A stretch of DNA of 64,000 nt, taken from Balanoglossus misakiensis (lineage: Eukaryota; Hemichordata). How positions within the stretch are numbered: position 1 is the first letter of the stretch; each line of letters begins with the position of its first letter. This document shows positions 29,203 through 39,795 of this stretch, piece by piece. The DNA lies in the NCBI GenBank assembly GCA_040954595.2, contig CM082585.2:8804001-8868000 (forward strand), in the 5' to 3' direction. Made by a program: the position numbers and the translations under genes. The notes beneath the pieces are model-generated. The model was given only the letters and a program-made list of their open reading frames with translations, ran no database searches and was not told the origin of the DNA.

Positions 29203-30225
29203 ATGACTGCTACGCCTACCTACTCTACCTCCAGCGTCAGTGCAACGACTGTTTCATCCAATTCGACCATGGTTTTGACTAATATCAGAACAGACAGAAG
29301 TGAAACCGTTGCTGCCTCGCCTGTCTCCCTATCACTAGCGCCCTCTGACCAGAGCACGACCACGGAGTGTGATGACTGTAACGGTGACAACCTCCCGCAG
29401 GTAATCATCATCGTCTCAGTTTGTGGCGTAGTGGCTGTAGCCGCGGTAGTCATGGTGATTGTTTGCTGCGTTTTCCGCCGAAGGTCCAGGAGATCCAGTG
29501 CCAAGACGGAGGTTTCCGGTGAAGCTGGGTCGGCGGGGAAGAGCACTAGGCCCAAGTCTGAAGGGGTAGAATTCTACGCCAACACGCCTGCTGAACACGG
29601 GAGCGCTCAGGATGATGGATCCGGGATCTGCTTGGACGCAGGTCCCACCAACGCTTGTAATGACCACAGCTTGCCATATGAAAACGTAGCATCAACTTTA
29701 AAGGAGGGTGAGATGGACGACGAAAGCAGTGACGACGGAATGTCGTATGAAATAGTGGTCCCTCGACAGCAAATTGATGACGATGGTTTGAAAAGCGAGC
29801 GTAAATATGGCGGCGTCTCGCGCCAAGGAGACCAAAACCACCCCGGGAAAGATGGTAGATCGAAGGACAAAGCTAAAATTGGCATGTCGTATGAAAATGT
29901 GGAGCCCAACCAGACAGACCCGAAGTGTGCGCAAGTCGTTAAAACTGCGGGAAACGACGCCGCCGGAGAGCGGGCTGACGACGACAAGAGCCCGGCGCAC
30001 AAACAGGGATCGAGACGGAAGGCCCTGCTACCGCCAAAACGACGCAAAAACAAAAAAGCGGAAGTACAGCCGCTGCGATACGAATCGGTTGTGGTGGACG
30101 AAACACAAGTCTCCCATGTAGAAGTGATCTTGAAACATCCGATGGCGAACCGCGAGTACCTGAATGTTGGACACGAACGATGGAAAGCGAGCCCCCAATT
30201 CCCGCCGAAGATGCCTAAGAAGTAA
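29203..30225 (+). CDS. Single-pass membrane scaffold with repeated tyrosine (SH2-docking) motifs
   Basis: A one-exon CDS of 340 residues. An in-frame TAG lies shortly upstream of the ATG, so this start is probably right; a TTTTCAG acceptor at about 29168 suggests a spliced 5' UTR. There is no signal peptide. Residues 1-64 are Ser/Thr-rich, 65-90 form one transmembrane helix followed by FRRRSRR, and the remainder is a polar cytoplasmic tail. Tyrosines sit in similar contexts: FYANT (125), LPYENV (159), SYEIV (182), SYENV (230), LRYESV (293) and EYLNV (319). YxN is the Grb2 SH2 consensus (known); LPYENV and LRYESV also fit the ITIM pattern. By analogy it could be a LAT-like or immunoreceptor-like signalling scaffold (inference). 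There is a proline/basic stretch near 277-285. No homologue is recognised by name. Confidence 0.8.
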   Translation: MTATPTYSTSSVSATTVSSNSTMVLTNIRTDRSETVAASPVSLSLAPSDQSTTTECDDCNGDNLPQVIIIVSVCGVVAVAAVVMVIVCCVFRRRSRRSSAKTEVSGEAGSAGKSTRPKSEGVEFYANTPAEHGSAQDDGSGICLDAGPTNACNDHSLPYENVASTLKEGEMDDESSDDGMSYEIVVPRQQIDDDGLKSERKYGGVSRQGDQNHPGKDGRSKDKAKIGMSYENVEPNQTDPKCAQVVKTAGNDAAGERADDDKSPAHKQGSRRKALLPPKRRKNKKAEVQPLRYESVVVDETQVSHVEVILKHPMANREYLNVGHERWKASPQFPPKMPKK

Positions 30226-31426
30226 TTTAGGAAATATGTTGCACTGCGATAATTTTGGAGTCAACACGTATGAACAAACGATTGCGGTTGAATAACCTGG
30301 TGATTTGCAAACGACAAGATCCAACTATTATGCCAAATTCTACGCAACAAGTCTGGAAGGGATTTATGACATATTAACTGGAACCGATATCCTAAGCAAA
30401 ATCCATAATATACATGCTCGTGAGTCCAATATTATCACGTGGGTATACCCCGGTCAACCAATGGAACTAATTTAATTCATTCACCGCTAGCAATAAGTTA
30501 GTTTTCGTGTTTTTATTTTTGGAAATATGCGAAGTCTTTATACCTAGCTGTGTATCGAGTCTTAAAAGTGTAAGAACTGAAACTGCTTGTCAGCTTATCT
30601 TTTGGGGCGGGGCAACTAACCCGGAACCAGCAGAACACAGAATTTGACATGTATTTCCAACAACGTGTATTTCCAAAGTTCAAAAAGTGTTCAATGCATA
30701 CTAACAGTTCAGTACAGCTTCGAAATACTGAGATGGCAAAAACAACTTTACAAGCAGAGATTTTGGGAAAACTTACAGGTATTGCGTATTAGTACACAAT
30801 TTTAGTGTAATAGTGTTAATCATCTATCGAAACGTGTAGTAGAAATACAGTATTCAAATTTCTTGACCTCTGATTCTGTCATTAGTACTATCAAGGTGAA
30901 TGAGTGCAAAATCGTTGGGTTAAAGAATTTATCGAGAAAATGAAACGTGGTCGTTGGTGTGTGTTATCTGAAATCATTACAGATTATTATCCTATAGGAA
31001 TGTGTTAGTCACCTTCGACCATGTCTGTATGCTAGATTAAAATAATTTTGTGATGAAAAGAGATATGTACAAAAAAGGTTATTTTCCCCGTAAACAAGAC
31101 CAAAACTACTGAGCTACCATCACGTGACTATGGGTGACGCCCATCACTGATGTCATGACGTTTACATTGTCTGAATTTTCATCTTCTGTGATGGGTCCAT
31201 ATAACACCATAAAAACTATTCTTAAAACAATGCAGCATGACGATAATGCAAGTAAAAGCTCGGTGGAAGAACAACTGATTCTCACACTGCAAATCTTGGT
31301 AAGTTTTTGGCTACGTTACAGCTAAATTATATCACAAATAAACACGGTAAGAAAACATTAGCCCTATGGGCTTTACTCGAGTTTCAAAATTCAGCCATCT
31401 AAACTATTGTCAGGTTTTTTTTCAGT
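30226..31426. other. Non-coding stretch
   Basis: Presumably the 3' UTRs of the convergent genes ending at 30225 (plus) and 31427 (minus). No other gene seen. Confidence 0.5.
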
Positions 31427-32242
31427 CTATATTTCAGTTTCCTTCGTGTCTGGTTTGATTCGCCTGTCCCACATGTCTCTGTATAGCGGTTTGCTCGATT
31501 CGATGCTGGCTCTGACAATCGGTGGGAGTTTCGCCACGTTGACGGCACCAACAGACGACAGGGCGAAATCGAAACCCGTACTCTTGAGGGCGTCTTCGTA
31601 CATGAACGTTGCGTCCTGCAGGGGCTCCGGCCACGACTCGATCTTTCCGGCGCCGGAGTTCCACGTCAGCATGCTGTCGGAGTACTTAATGCCGACCGCG
31701 TCGCAGTACTTTCTCAGAATCTGTCCCGGAAAACGGATGAGATCATCGGAGTCGATGACGACCGGGTGCTGGCCGGTGACCTCCGAGACATACTTGTAGA
31801 GGTCGTACAGTTCGTCAACGCCGGACATCTGAACTGTCCTCTCGTCCGGTCGGCGGGACTCGGTGCCGCAGAACACTTTGTACAGCGACGCGATCGATTT
31901 CTCCGGGTTTCTGATCAGAAACGTGTGAGTAACGCCCTTCGGTAAGACGCTGAAGTTCCCCTGAAGGCTAAAAGCCATCTCCTTGGCGAACACAACCGAC
32001 TTGTCCGGGTCGCATCTCTCGAGCTTCGACTGGATCTCGCGATAACTGAATTCGGACAACCCTTCGTCTTCTTCGTCCATGTCCTCGTCTCCGAAGAGAT
32101 ACGACGCGTAAAAGTTCTCGTGGTGCACGACGGTAGACTTCTGCGTTGCCATGGCGAACTCCACGGGCAAGGAACGCGTGCGTGGGTACGACCACAAAAT
32201 CACGCGAGTTTGCCTCACGTTTATGTCGTTCACGCTGGCCAT
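31427..32242 (-). CDS. Sulfotransferase-like P-loop protein, single exon
   Basis: An uninterrupted ORF of 271 residues from ATG at 32242. Near the N-terminus, RVILWSYPRTRSLPVEFAM resembles the 5'-phosphosulfate-binding loop of PAPS-dependent sulfotransferases (canonical YPKSGTTW-like). HTFLIRNPEKSIASLYK in the middle resembles the 3'-phosphate-binding RNPKD..S..Y motif. The loop lacks the usual GT(T) residues, so substrate or activity may differ. The length fits a cytosolic sulfotransferase-like domain, with no signal peptide or membrane anchor. The absence of introns among intron-rich neighbours suggests a retrocopy or a naturally intronless family. The specific family is not certain. Confidence 0.75.
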   Translation of the reverse strand: MASVNDINVRQTRVILWSYPRTRSLPVEFAMATQKSTVVHHENFYASYLFGDEDMDEEDEGLSEFSYREIQSKLERCDPDKSVVFAKEMAFSLQGNFSVLPKGVTHTFLIRNPEKSIASLYKVFCGTESRRPDERTVQMSGVDELYDLYKYVSEVTGQHPVVIDSDDLIRFPGQILRKYCDAVGIKYSDSMLTWNSGAGKIESWPEPLQDATFMYEDALKSTGFDFALSSVGAVNVAKLPPIVRASIESSKPLYRDMWDRRIKPDTKETEI

Positions 32243-33852
32243 TCTCCTATTCTTCTATTATAGTTCCCAACACCTGGATTCGTGAAAACAGACACATACA
32301 TCATGAGTAATTGTACCCAAAGAACATTTAATGACGTCACATCGATCACAAGTGCGTTATTCAGAACAAGACAAGGGAGGTCTGTTCCTCGATTTGCTTT
32401 GAAATGTTTCATGGAGACAGAACGGCAATCTGTCAAACATTCACACGGAGACGGCTGTATTACAGCATTTTGGACAGAAGGCCTCGTTAAGCGTTGTGCA
32501 TATACCTTCACCTTGTAACCACCTGTTAGATCACGCGAGAGTAGCTGTGGAAACGCCCCTTGCATCATGGAGGTGAGGGCGGTGTCCCCGTGTGGCGCTT
32601 GCAGCAGGGTCACTCATAGCTCAGCGGTCAACCACCAAGAACTTGACGATGACGTCACAAGATACCGCCCTCACCGCCATGTAAAGCGGCGCTCCCATGC
32701 GACCTCGTTGGCACATAATTTTGGTCAACCTTTTGCCTTGAAGCGCTAAAAGGGGTCAGCCGCGCAGATAGCGGGTCATCTGGGCCATCCTTCAAAGGGC
32801 TGTGGACCCACCATTAAAAACATGGCCTCCAAACGCCCACCCGCAGATGCCAACTTTAATCTTTCTTTCCATATTGGATTTCTCTCCTTTCTGGTCTGGA
32901 CAGCATCTCCTTTTTAGGGCGATGGCAATAATTGGATAAACAGCGTAAGAAGGGTAGTCAGAGGAGTGTGTATGTCTACTTAGTTTAGCATTTTCTAGGT
33001 CATTTCCAGGGCCTTGTTTATCGCCTGTCGACCTCCAGTAACCCCATTTCGCGGTTGCTGGTAAGGGCAGTAGTTCGAGTCGATTCCAATTGTTTTTGGA
33101 CACAAAAAGACCACTTAAAGCGCATTACATAACGGATAATGAAAGACAAAACAGTAGCTTCTGTGTCTTTATTTAGCGTCAGCACCTATACTCGTAAACT
33201 TGTTCTACATACTGGTATATTGATGTCAATACTCCAGTACAACCAATTTTATATTCAATTGGAGATACCCTCGTGAAAAATCGACGCATGTTGTTCGTAT
33301 GTCAGACGGGAATTAATTTATGGTAGTTTGGGCGCGGTCGGGTCACATCGCTTTTCTAGACCCGTAACAAAAATAATGATGATACACAGTATTAGAATCA
33401 CTAGCTGCATCATTATCTGATATTTTTTAGTCTTTTCTGATGATACTTGGTCAATAAGAGTAACTTATAATCTCACAAAATATGATTTTGATCATAAATT
33501 ATGATAATTTTTCTGTGGACATATTTATATTTATAACTAATATGCAACCAAGTGCGCGCATGCGTTCAGTGTAAAAACCTAACTTTTATGTCATGGATAT
33601 TTTTTTTCTGAACCGCAGTAATTATTATGTTTGGCACGTGGTAGTTCACATAACGCGGTGATAAATCTTGAGGTCCGACAGCAGAGTCGTGTAACTGGAA
33701 TGTCAGTCCGTCGTATGTTGTTTGCAAGGCGTGCAATGCTTACATAATCAGATTTGTTACAGATCGAATATTCTGAAACATAGGGGATATATTTAGGGCC
33801 ATTATGTCGTTATCAGTTGAGTCAGGGATGAGGTGTGTCCTGCTATGTTTAT
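32243..33852. other. Intergenic stretch
   Basis: Promoter side of the sulfotransferase-like gene. It holds TGACGTCA at 32332-32339 and 32650-32657, AACCACCTGTT at 32517-32527, and a small inverted-repeat element at 32566-32681. No coding signature. Confidence 0.5.
32566..32681. repeat. Small inverted-repeat element
   Basis: The arms are 32566-32583 and 32664-32681, 18 bp with one mismatch (CATGGAGGTGAGGGCGGT versus the inverted CATGGCGGTGAGGGCGGT). The interior of about 80 bp contains a TGACGTCA site. Confidence 0.7.
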
Positions 33853-34442
33853 CCATGGACGTAAAAAGAGAAGGACTTAGGACTGTCCATTGAGCTATTG
33901 TTCAGGTGATGGTTGCCGCCGCTCCGTTATCTCCTAATACTCCGTAATACTTTAATCGGATTATACCCGTAATTTATTCAAGAGTGGGTTCGGGTACTAT
34001 ATTCGGTACTGTTCGGGTGTTTCCGTTGGAGTCAAGTGATCATATAAACATCAGGCTGCATGGAACGCGCATGTGCGTGACCTTTGACTTTGAACCATCG
34101 AGGAGATTTGGCCCGTATGCACCAAATCTACGCTGAAAAAAACATGAATTGCGTCTTTGGCCAAGCTGGTAGCTCTTGTCATGTAGTCCACAAATTACAA
34201 CATACATTAAAGGTTTTATGCCGATCGAACAGATATTGTAGGCACCGTTTGGTTTACCGGCAATAGCACAGTCCAGGGTTTTATCAATGTCGCTAAAAAT
34301 AGATTTGCGCGAGTGCGCATGCGTCCGGCAACAGTGAAATGCGGACAAAAGCGGACATTGACGTAGCATCGACTGAGCGAAGCACGTAGCGATAGCGTTG
34401 CTCTTTTTACTTTTAAAAACTTTGTTTTGGTTTACTTCCGCG

Positions 34443-34721
34443 ATGGGCGCTACTAAACATTGCTGTTACGGACATTGCACGAGTGACTCGAGGTACACCG
34501 ATCGTGTTGAAATGAAAGATGTTTTCTTCATCCGATTTCCGAAGCCACATCGAAATATTTTGAAATGTCAAAAATGGATTTATGCTTGCGGGAAACAGGG
34601 TTTCGGCGTCGACAATGTCAAAAAGGACACCTATATTTGTAGCCTCCACTTCGTAGGCAGGAAGGGACCAACAAGCGACCATCCCGACCCCATATCAATA
34701 TTGCAAATATCTCTGGTATAG
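34443..34721 (+). pseudogene. THAP zinc-finger fragment of the transposon
   Basis: ATG at 34443 opens MGATKHCCYGHCTSDSR. The C2CH pattern continues through FPKP, KWIYACG and YICSLHF, then GPTSDHPDPI and a stop at 34721. This is a complete THAP DNA-binding domain of the type attached to DDE transposases, without the rest of the protein. A GTATAG could be a donor just before the stop. It is a remnant in the 33853-36250 element. Confidence 0.8.
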
Positions 34722-35103
34722 TCATGTCAACAACACTACTTTTATCAGTAAGGACCTGTGGCAGCCCCCCCCCCCCCCCCCATCGCCCACACAGCCTAGC
34801 CCGTAGTTTATTTCCGCGCAGTATATTGCGTTGGTCTATATTTTTATCGCCTATTCGACACTTGATCTGAGAACATAAATAAAAAACACACCAGAGCATA
34901 ACAACAACGTTTCGAAGAACGACGAGAGTGGACCTATAAACCGGGGTCGCGGTGCACAACATCGTTGGCGCGCATACATACGTGCAGACTACACAAACAC
35001 AAGTGGGGAAATATTGAACAGGAAAATAATCTCACAAGAAATAATAAGTTTAACGATTTTTTTCTTGAAATTCTATTGCCTTAAATTCATTTCACATCAA
35101 TAT

Positions 35104-35328
35104 TTAGTATGCCTGCTTCCGAAGAAGCCGGTCAATGCGGAAGTAAACAATAATTACGATGATGAACTTGAATGAACTCATCAGCTCCACTTTTTTCCCA
35201 CTTGTTTTTATACCTCTACATTTCAGCCACCTTTTAATTTGCTCAACAGAGTGCTTCTCAACAGATGCATATGCAAGCTTTGCACCAGGAACATTCAGTG
35301 AAATTGGTTCGGTCGACGCCGGCATCAT
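35104..35328 (-). pseudogene. SAP-domain fragment of the transposon
   Basis: Starting at ATG 35325-35328, the reading frame gives LNVPGAKLAYASVEKHSVEQ followed by IKRWLKCRGIKTSGKKVELM, a SAP (DNA-binding helix-extended-loop-helix) motif, then an unrelated hydrophobic run to a stop. In invertebrates such SAP segments sit at the N-terminus of YqaJ/SWIM-type mobile-element proteins (recalled). It converges on the THAP fragment. Confidence 0.6.
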
Positions 35329-35510
35329 AATGTAAACAAACAAAGCTCGCTCAGCGCAGCCAGCTGATGGGGCGGTCCTGGGGGCAATCGACGCGTACCC
35401 GCGACTTTGTCCGCATTTTCGAACTCATGAATATTCATTAGATTTTGATGACGTAAACCCTGAACTGTGCTATTCCACTCGAAGTCGACGATTGTGGACG
35501 CGATCATTTA

Positions 35511-35940
35511 ACGTGTAATCCTATGGCGATAAAGTAACCGCACATCGCGAAAATTGGCAAAATCCGAACGTGGATAGCGAAAATGGCCATGTGCTTCTGC
35601 CTATAAGACGCACATTTTCTGAAAGTTTATTGCTTCGTCTCCACTTTACTGCAAAAATTAGACGTAGGACCCTTGTACTTTTAACGTGAGAGTGATTTTA
35701 AAATGTCTTGTTTTTGAAAATGCTTTGATGGTTTACGTGTAATCCTATGGCGATAGAGTAACCGCACTTCGCGAAAATTGGCAAAATCCGAACGTGGATA
35801 GCGAAAATGGCCATGTGCTCCTGCATATAAGACGCACATTTTCTGAAAGTTTATTGCTTCGTCTCCTCTTAAATGCAAAAATTAGACGTAGGACCCTTGA
35901 ACTTTTAAAGTGAGAGTGATTTTAAAATGTCTTGTTTTTT
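35511..35940. repeat. 224-bp tandem duplication inside the transposon
   Basis: Copy 1 starts at 35511 and copy 2 at 35735. Both begin ACGTGTAATCCTATGGCGAT and stay nearly identical for about 205 bp; copy 2 lacks the end of the unit. Confidence 0.9.
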
Positions 35941-36250
35941 TAGCATGCTTATAAAGATCGGTTCGCCATTTGGTCAAATATGCGTCGATTTTTTCTGTTT
36001 TCACTTCTTTATGTCCGTTACATCGAGACAAAAAAATGGTGATAATTTTACAGTAATTTACCACTTCTGTGTGACTTAAACAGCAAGTTTTCGTGAGTAC
36101 TGCTGAGAGTACCCGAGGGGGTGTGTCACTGCGTACGTTGACACCGGCAACGGTCACCCGACGTCAAAGGACAGCGTAGACAAAGCGAATACAATAGGTG
36201 TGAATGGGCTTAAGCAGCAGTCCTAAGTCCTTCTCTTTTTACGTCCATGG

Positions 36251-38174
36251 TTTATCCCATCTTGCTATTACTAGTAATCGTGGTTGTACGCGGACAGATT
36301 GCCATTGCAAATGTACCAGTATGGGGTGACGCGGTTTGACATTCAAAAGGGTGATCACCTACGCATAATGATCGCCTGACCACACTGAATTTTGTTATAG
36401 TTCACTTGGGCGTGTAAGTCAATGCAACAATGGTGGTTTACGATATATGATAGTTCATGCTCCATTTTCGTTTAAATTGGCTATATTAGGCGCCGTGTTA
36501 ATATCATGAACGTCAAAAAATGCACTACTGTCCCCATTTTAACCTTTGACAGCGCACGTCTATTAAAAAATAGCACAAGGGTTGTTTACGCTGGCGTTAA
36601 TACCTTTACAGTGCGCGGCGATTGATCCTGCCGAGGCGTCACCAATGACGCGGACGCGCACGCCAGTTGGACCAGCGCGCAAGTGTTGCGGACGCCAAGC
36701 GCTCTTGCCGGACCACTCGAGATTTCAGGAAACCTACCTGATTACTGGCCACAATCTGATCGCAAGATCCCGACACTTGTCCGCCCCACGAAAGGAGCTG
36801 TATTCTCCGGAAGAGGCTGTTTAATTCTCCTATCTGGTAGAGGGCAGCGTACGCCGATGCCCGGAGCTTTGCATATTTAACCCGTGGAATGCACGCAACA
36901 TAGGGGGGAGCGCGACGATATATTTTACCGATTGTGTACTCCCGGTATATGTATGCAAATCGTATTCAGGAGCCCTCAAGTGGAACCGACCGAAATCAAC
37001 TCTCCGGGACTGAAACGCACAAAACGGGCCTGAACGACGAATAACACCGTACCTGAAAAACAAAGGAAGCGACGCCCCTTCTCTGCCCAGGTACCGCAAT
37101 CGCCGGTCGCTATAGTAACGGCTCGCAAATTCTTCACGAATCTTGTAAAGTGTAATTGCACGGGGAGGTGCACGACAACCACTTGTATTAATCAGATTAC
37201 AAGGTACATGTACTTCGACGATGTGTACGCGTACGTGATGTGCGAGGCAGTGACTTAAAACGTCGGGTCACGGCGGCGCTTCGACTCAAATATGCGAGGA
37301 TTGCCACACCAAAACGAGGCTGCGGTTTTCTTTGCTCTTCTTCAAGTTACTCCTATTCCAACTCAGTCACTCAGACACTCCAGTCAGAATTTAAGCGTAG
37401 CTTCGTCCTTGTAACTGTAATTTATTGTTTCATAGTGGTCACTGTAGGCATATACATGTAGTGTCCTTCAATACAGTCTCACTATATGAAGGAATCTGAA
37501 ATTCTTACTACCGCTTCAGTGCTAATGTTCGGCGGGATCGCAGACACTGGCAGATGATAAATGAGCTCGAGTAACATTTTCTCAGACAAGACAAGACAAG
37601 AAGAATTCTATAAAATATTTCTGTGACTATGTCTGAATTCCACGGGGCACCTGTCACCATCTTTCTCTTTCAAGTTGCCACATCCACAGGCAGATACAAA
37701 TTGTTATTTGCGTTATTTCGATGACATCACTTCTATAAACATGTAGACAACAGATAATGCAATAATTGTGCAGAAATTGAGCTCGCGTGGACTCAAGTTA
37801 ATCTCGTCTATGCGAAACAGAAACGTGTGTTTGAGACTGACACGACCGCCCTCATCAGTTGAAAATTGAAATAAATTTTGCATTGTTTTGAGTAGAGAAA
37901 CAAGAAACAAACGTACGTAGTTTGAGTTCGTATAATTCTTATTCCGTTCAGATTCAAAATGATTTCAGATTCTAGAGTTGTTGGAAACGGGTCGGCATAT
38001 TTCAACAAGGAAACATGTATACAGATAAAGTATATTGAATTTGACGTAAGTGTACATAACTCGGATCCCCAAGGCGAAATATACAAGTGTAACACAAGTT
38101 TGCTCTCCTAATCTTGTATTCACGATGACCGTTCCTATCCCAATATGAATGTAAGGCTGGTTCTTTTCGTCAAA
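36251..38174. other. Intergenic stretch before MMGT1
   Basis: Open frames at 36582-36880 and 37240-37461 show no family signature. The last few hundred bases presumably include the MMGT1 promoter. No RNA gene seen. Confidence 0.45.
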
Positions 38175-39150
38175 ATGGCGAGCATTCATCATGCGTTCAT
38201 CGTAGTTGGTCTACTTCTTCTCGCTCACGCCGCCTATTCAGCAACTCAACGTAAGTAAGATGTCGTAAAAACGCTCTGGATGATTTCTGTATCATATGTT
38301 TGTATTTGGTGGCTAGTAAACCAGGCGGGGACATGAAACTGCAATGAACAATACTGGCGACTGGTATCACATGTTCGACTAGTGTTAAGACCCTTCCCTT
38401 CTGCTTCTTCCGAGACTAGTTCGACAGTAGAAATGTTGTTCATTCATTAATTTGCTTTTCTTCATCTTGTATACAGATAGGGCCTACCTCAGACTTACAG
38501 AGCAAGACTTTACAAGTTTACCAGCTGACGTAAGTGGGTTATGAACAATGTTTAACAGACTCTGGTACCACTGGCCACAGTTGCTTCAAAAATAGGGTTA
38601 GGGACTTTAGGGGTAGCTCCATTGGTGTATGCAGGCTCCCAAATAACAGCCCATTTTTTTCTCTTTCCAGATATTTCTACAGTGTTTAGTTAGTCTCCTG
38701 CTGACAACATACGGAGTTGTTCATGTCGCCGGTAATTTCAGAGAAATCAAAGCCTCGGCCGACTTGGACAATAGGTCAGTATGTTTATGCTGGGTTCCTG
38801 TTAGTAGTTAGTATCTGTTCACTAAAATTAAATAGTTCCCTAATGTCAGAAACCAGTGTTCCCACTCACGGCAACACTAGTACTGATCCCTCTCGGTAAG
38901 AATATTTCCCCTGCCTTCTCCAGTACAGTAGAATCTAATTAGTGGCTGTGACAATTTGGAAGCTATCTATACCATTGACAACGTCAGAGCTGTACTTGTT
39001 ACAGCAGAATGGTTAGCATTCACTAATACTCTGCAGAGATACTTATGATTGAAATTTCTTCTCTCCCACAGGTCATTTGAGACAGCCAGCAACCGTCCGT
39101 CGTTTCACATGTTCTTGCACCGAGGGAGAGTTCTGAATGCTGCACTGTAA
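38175..39150 (+). CDS. MMGT1: ER membrane protein complex subunit 5 / membrane magnesium transporter 1
   Basis: MMGT1 (EMC5) is a small two-helix subunit of the ER membrane protein complex, which inserts tail-anchored and multipass proteins; it was first described as a Mg2+ transporter. Exons: 38175-38250, 38477-38529, 38671-38774, 39072-39150; 103 residues against 131 in human. Visible matches to the human protein: LLAHAAYSATQHRAYLRLTE (first helix and loop), LPADIFLQ, TYGVVHVAGNFREIKA (second helix and following) and the C-terminal NRPSFHMFLHRGRVL. The splice phases are 1, 0, 2. The protein ends soon after HRGRVL and lacks the short human extension. Confidence 0.95.
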
Positions 39151-39752
39151 GGGGATCCATCCATCCATCACTAGAAGCAGTGGCTGGACTGTGAATGGTG
39201 GATAAATAACAGAGGCCAAGCAGATAGGTGTTTTTGATTCGTGGATCTATGAGTGATGCTGTCATGAAGGATGTGTTGACTGAAACCAGATGTGCACAGA
39301 AAGAATGGAATGTGCTTTGGATGCTACAAAACACTTACTTTGGATTCTGTCTGCATAGCAAATAGAATGCAGACTACAGATATTGTGCAGAAGGATTTTT
39401 TTCATGACCTGTACAGTTAAAATATTGTTCAGATTCAACCCAGCCCCTTCCCCCTAAAAATCACTGCATCTGTCCATGCCATGGAAGACGATGAGACTGT
39501 ACTACATAGTGTGGCAATGAAGGGTAGATGCCTCTCATCATAAACTGATCTTGTTAAACAAATCTTGCCTGGACAGACTGACCATTCACAGAATACTGTT
39601 AGGAAATAGCGCAGGGAATGATTTTAATAAATTAACATATATGAGTCTGCAGTCCAGGTGTGTTCATGCAGGCGACAGCCAATCAGGGATCCCATCCTAT
39701 GGGTTCCGACTTAGGTATAAACTACGATATGGTGGTGCGCCATCAACGGTGA

Positions 39753-39758
39753 AATAAA
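39753..39758 (+). promoter_or_regulatory. Candidate poly(A) signal of MMGT1
   Basis: AATAAA about 0.6 kb after the stop codon and just before a CT-rich microsatellite. Confidence 0.4.
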
Positions 39759-39761
39759 AAA

Positions 39762-39795
39762 TCCTTTCTCTCTCTCCCTCCCTCCCTCTCTCGGG
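39762..39795. repeat. CTCT/CCCT microsatellite
   Basis: Run of CTCTCT and CCCT units. Confidence 0.8.

Larger units (their letters stand above)
33853..36250. mobile_element. DNA transposon with 33-bp perfect terminal inverted repeats
   Basis: The terminal repeats at 33853-33885 and 36218-36250 are identical over 33 bp in inverted orientation, beginning CCATGGACGTAAAAAGAG. They are flanked by the direct repeat TTTAT at 33848-33852 and 36251-36255, a 5-bp target duplication. Inside are THAP-domain coding sequence (plus strand) and SAP-domain coding sequence (minus strand), and a 224-bp tandem duplication. There is no recognisable DDE catalytic domain, so the element is internally deleted and non-autonomous. 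THAP plus SAP remnants recall two-protein elements of the ISL2EU/IS4EU type (DDE transposase plus YqaJ nuclease), but the 5-bp duplication does not fit the 2-bp one I recall for them. Confidence 0.88.

Noticed and set aside
36582-36880. GC-rich segment with ATTGATCCTGCCGAGG, resembling the 18S rRNA 5' end
   Set aside because: The similarity stops after about a dozen bases and flanks do not match rRNA.
37240-37461. 73-codon ORF ending in a hydrophobic segment
   Set aside because: Too short, no homology recognised, no promoter or splice evidence.
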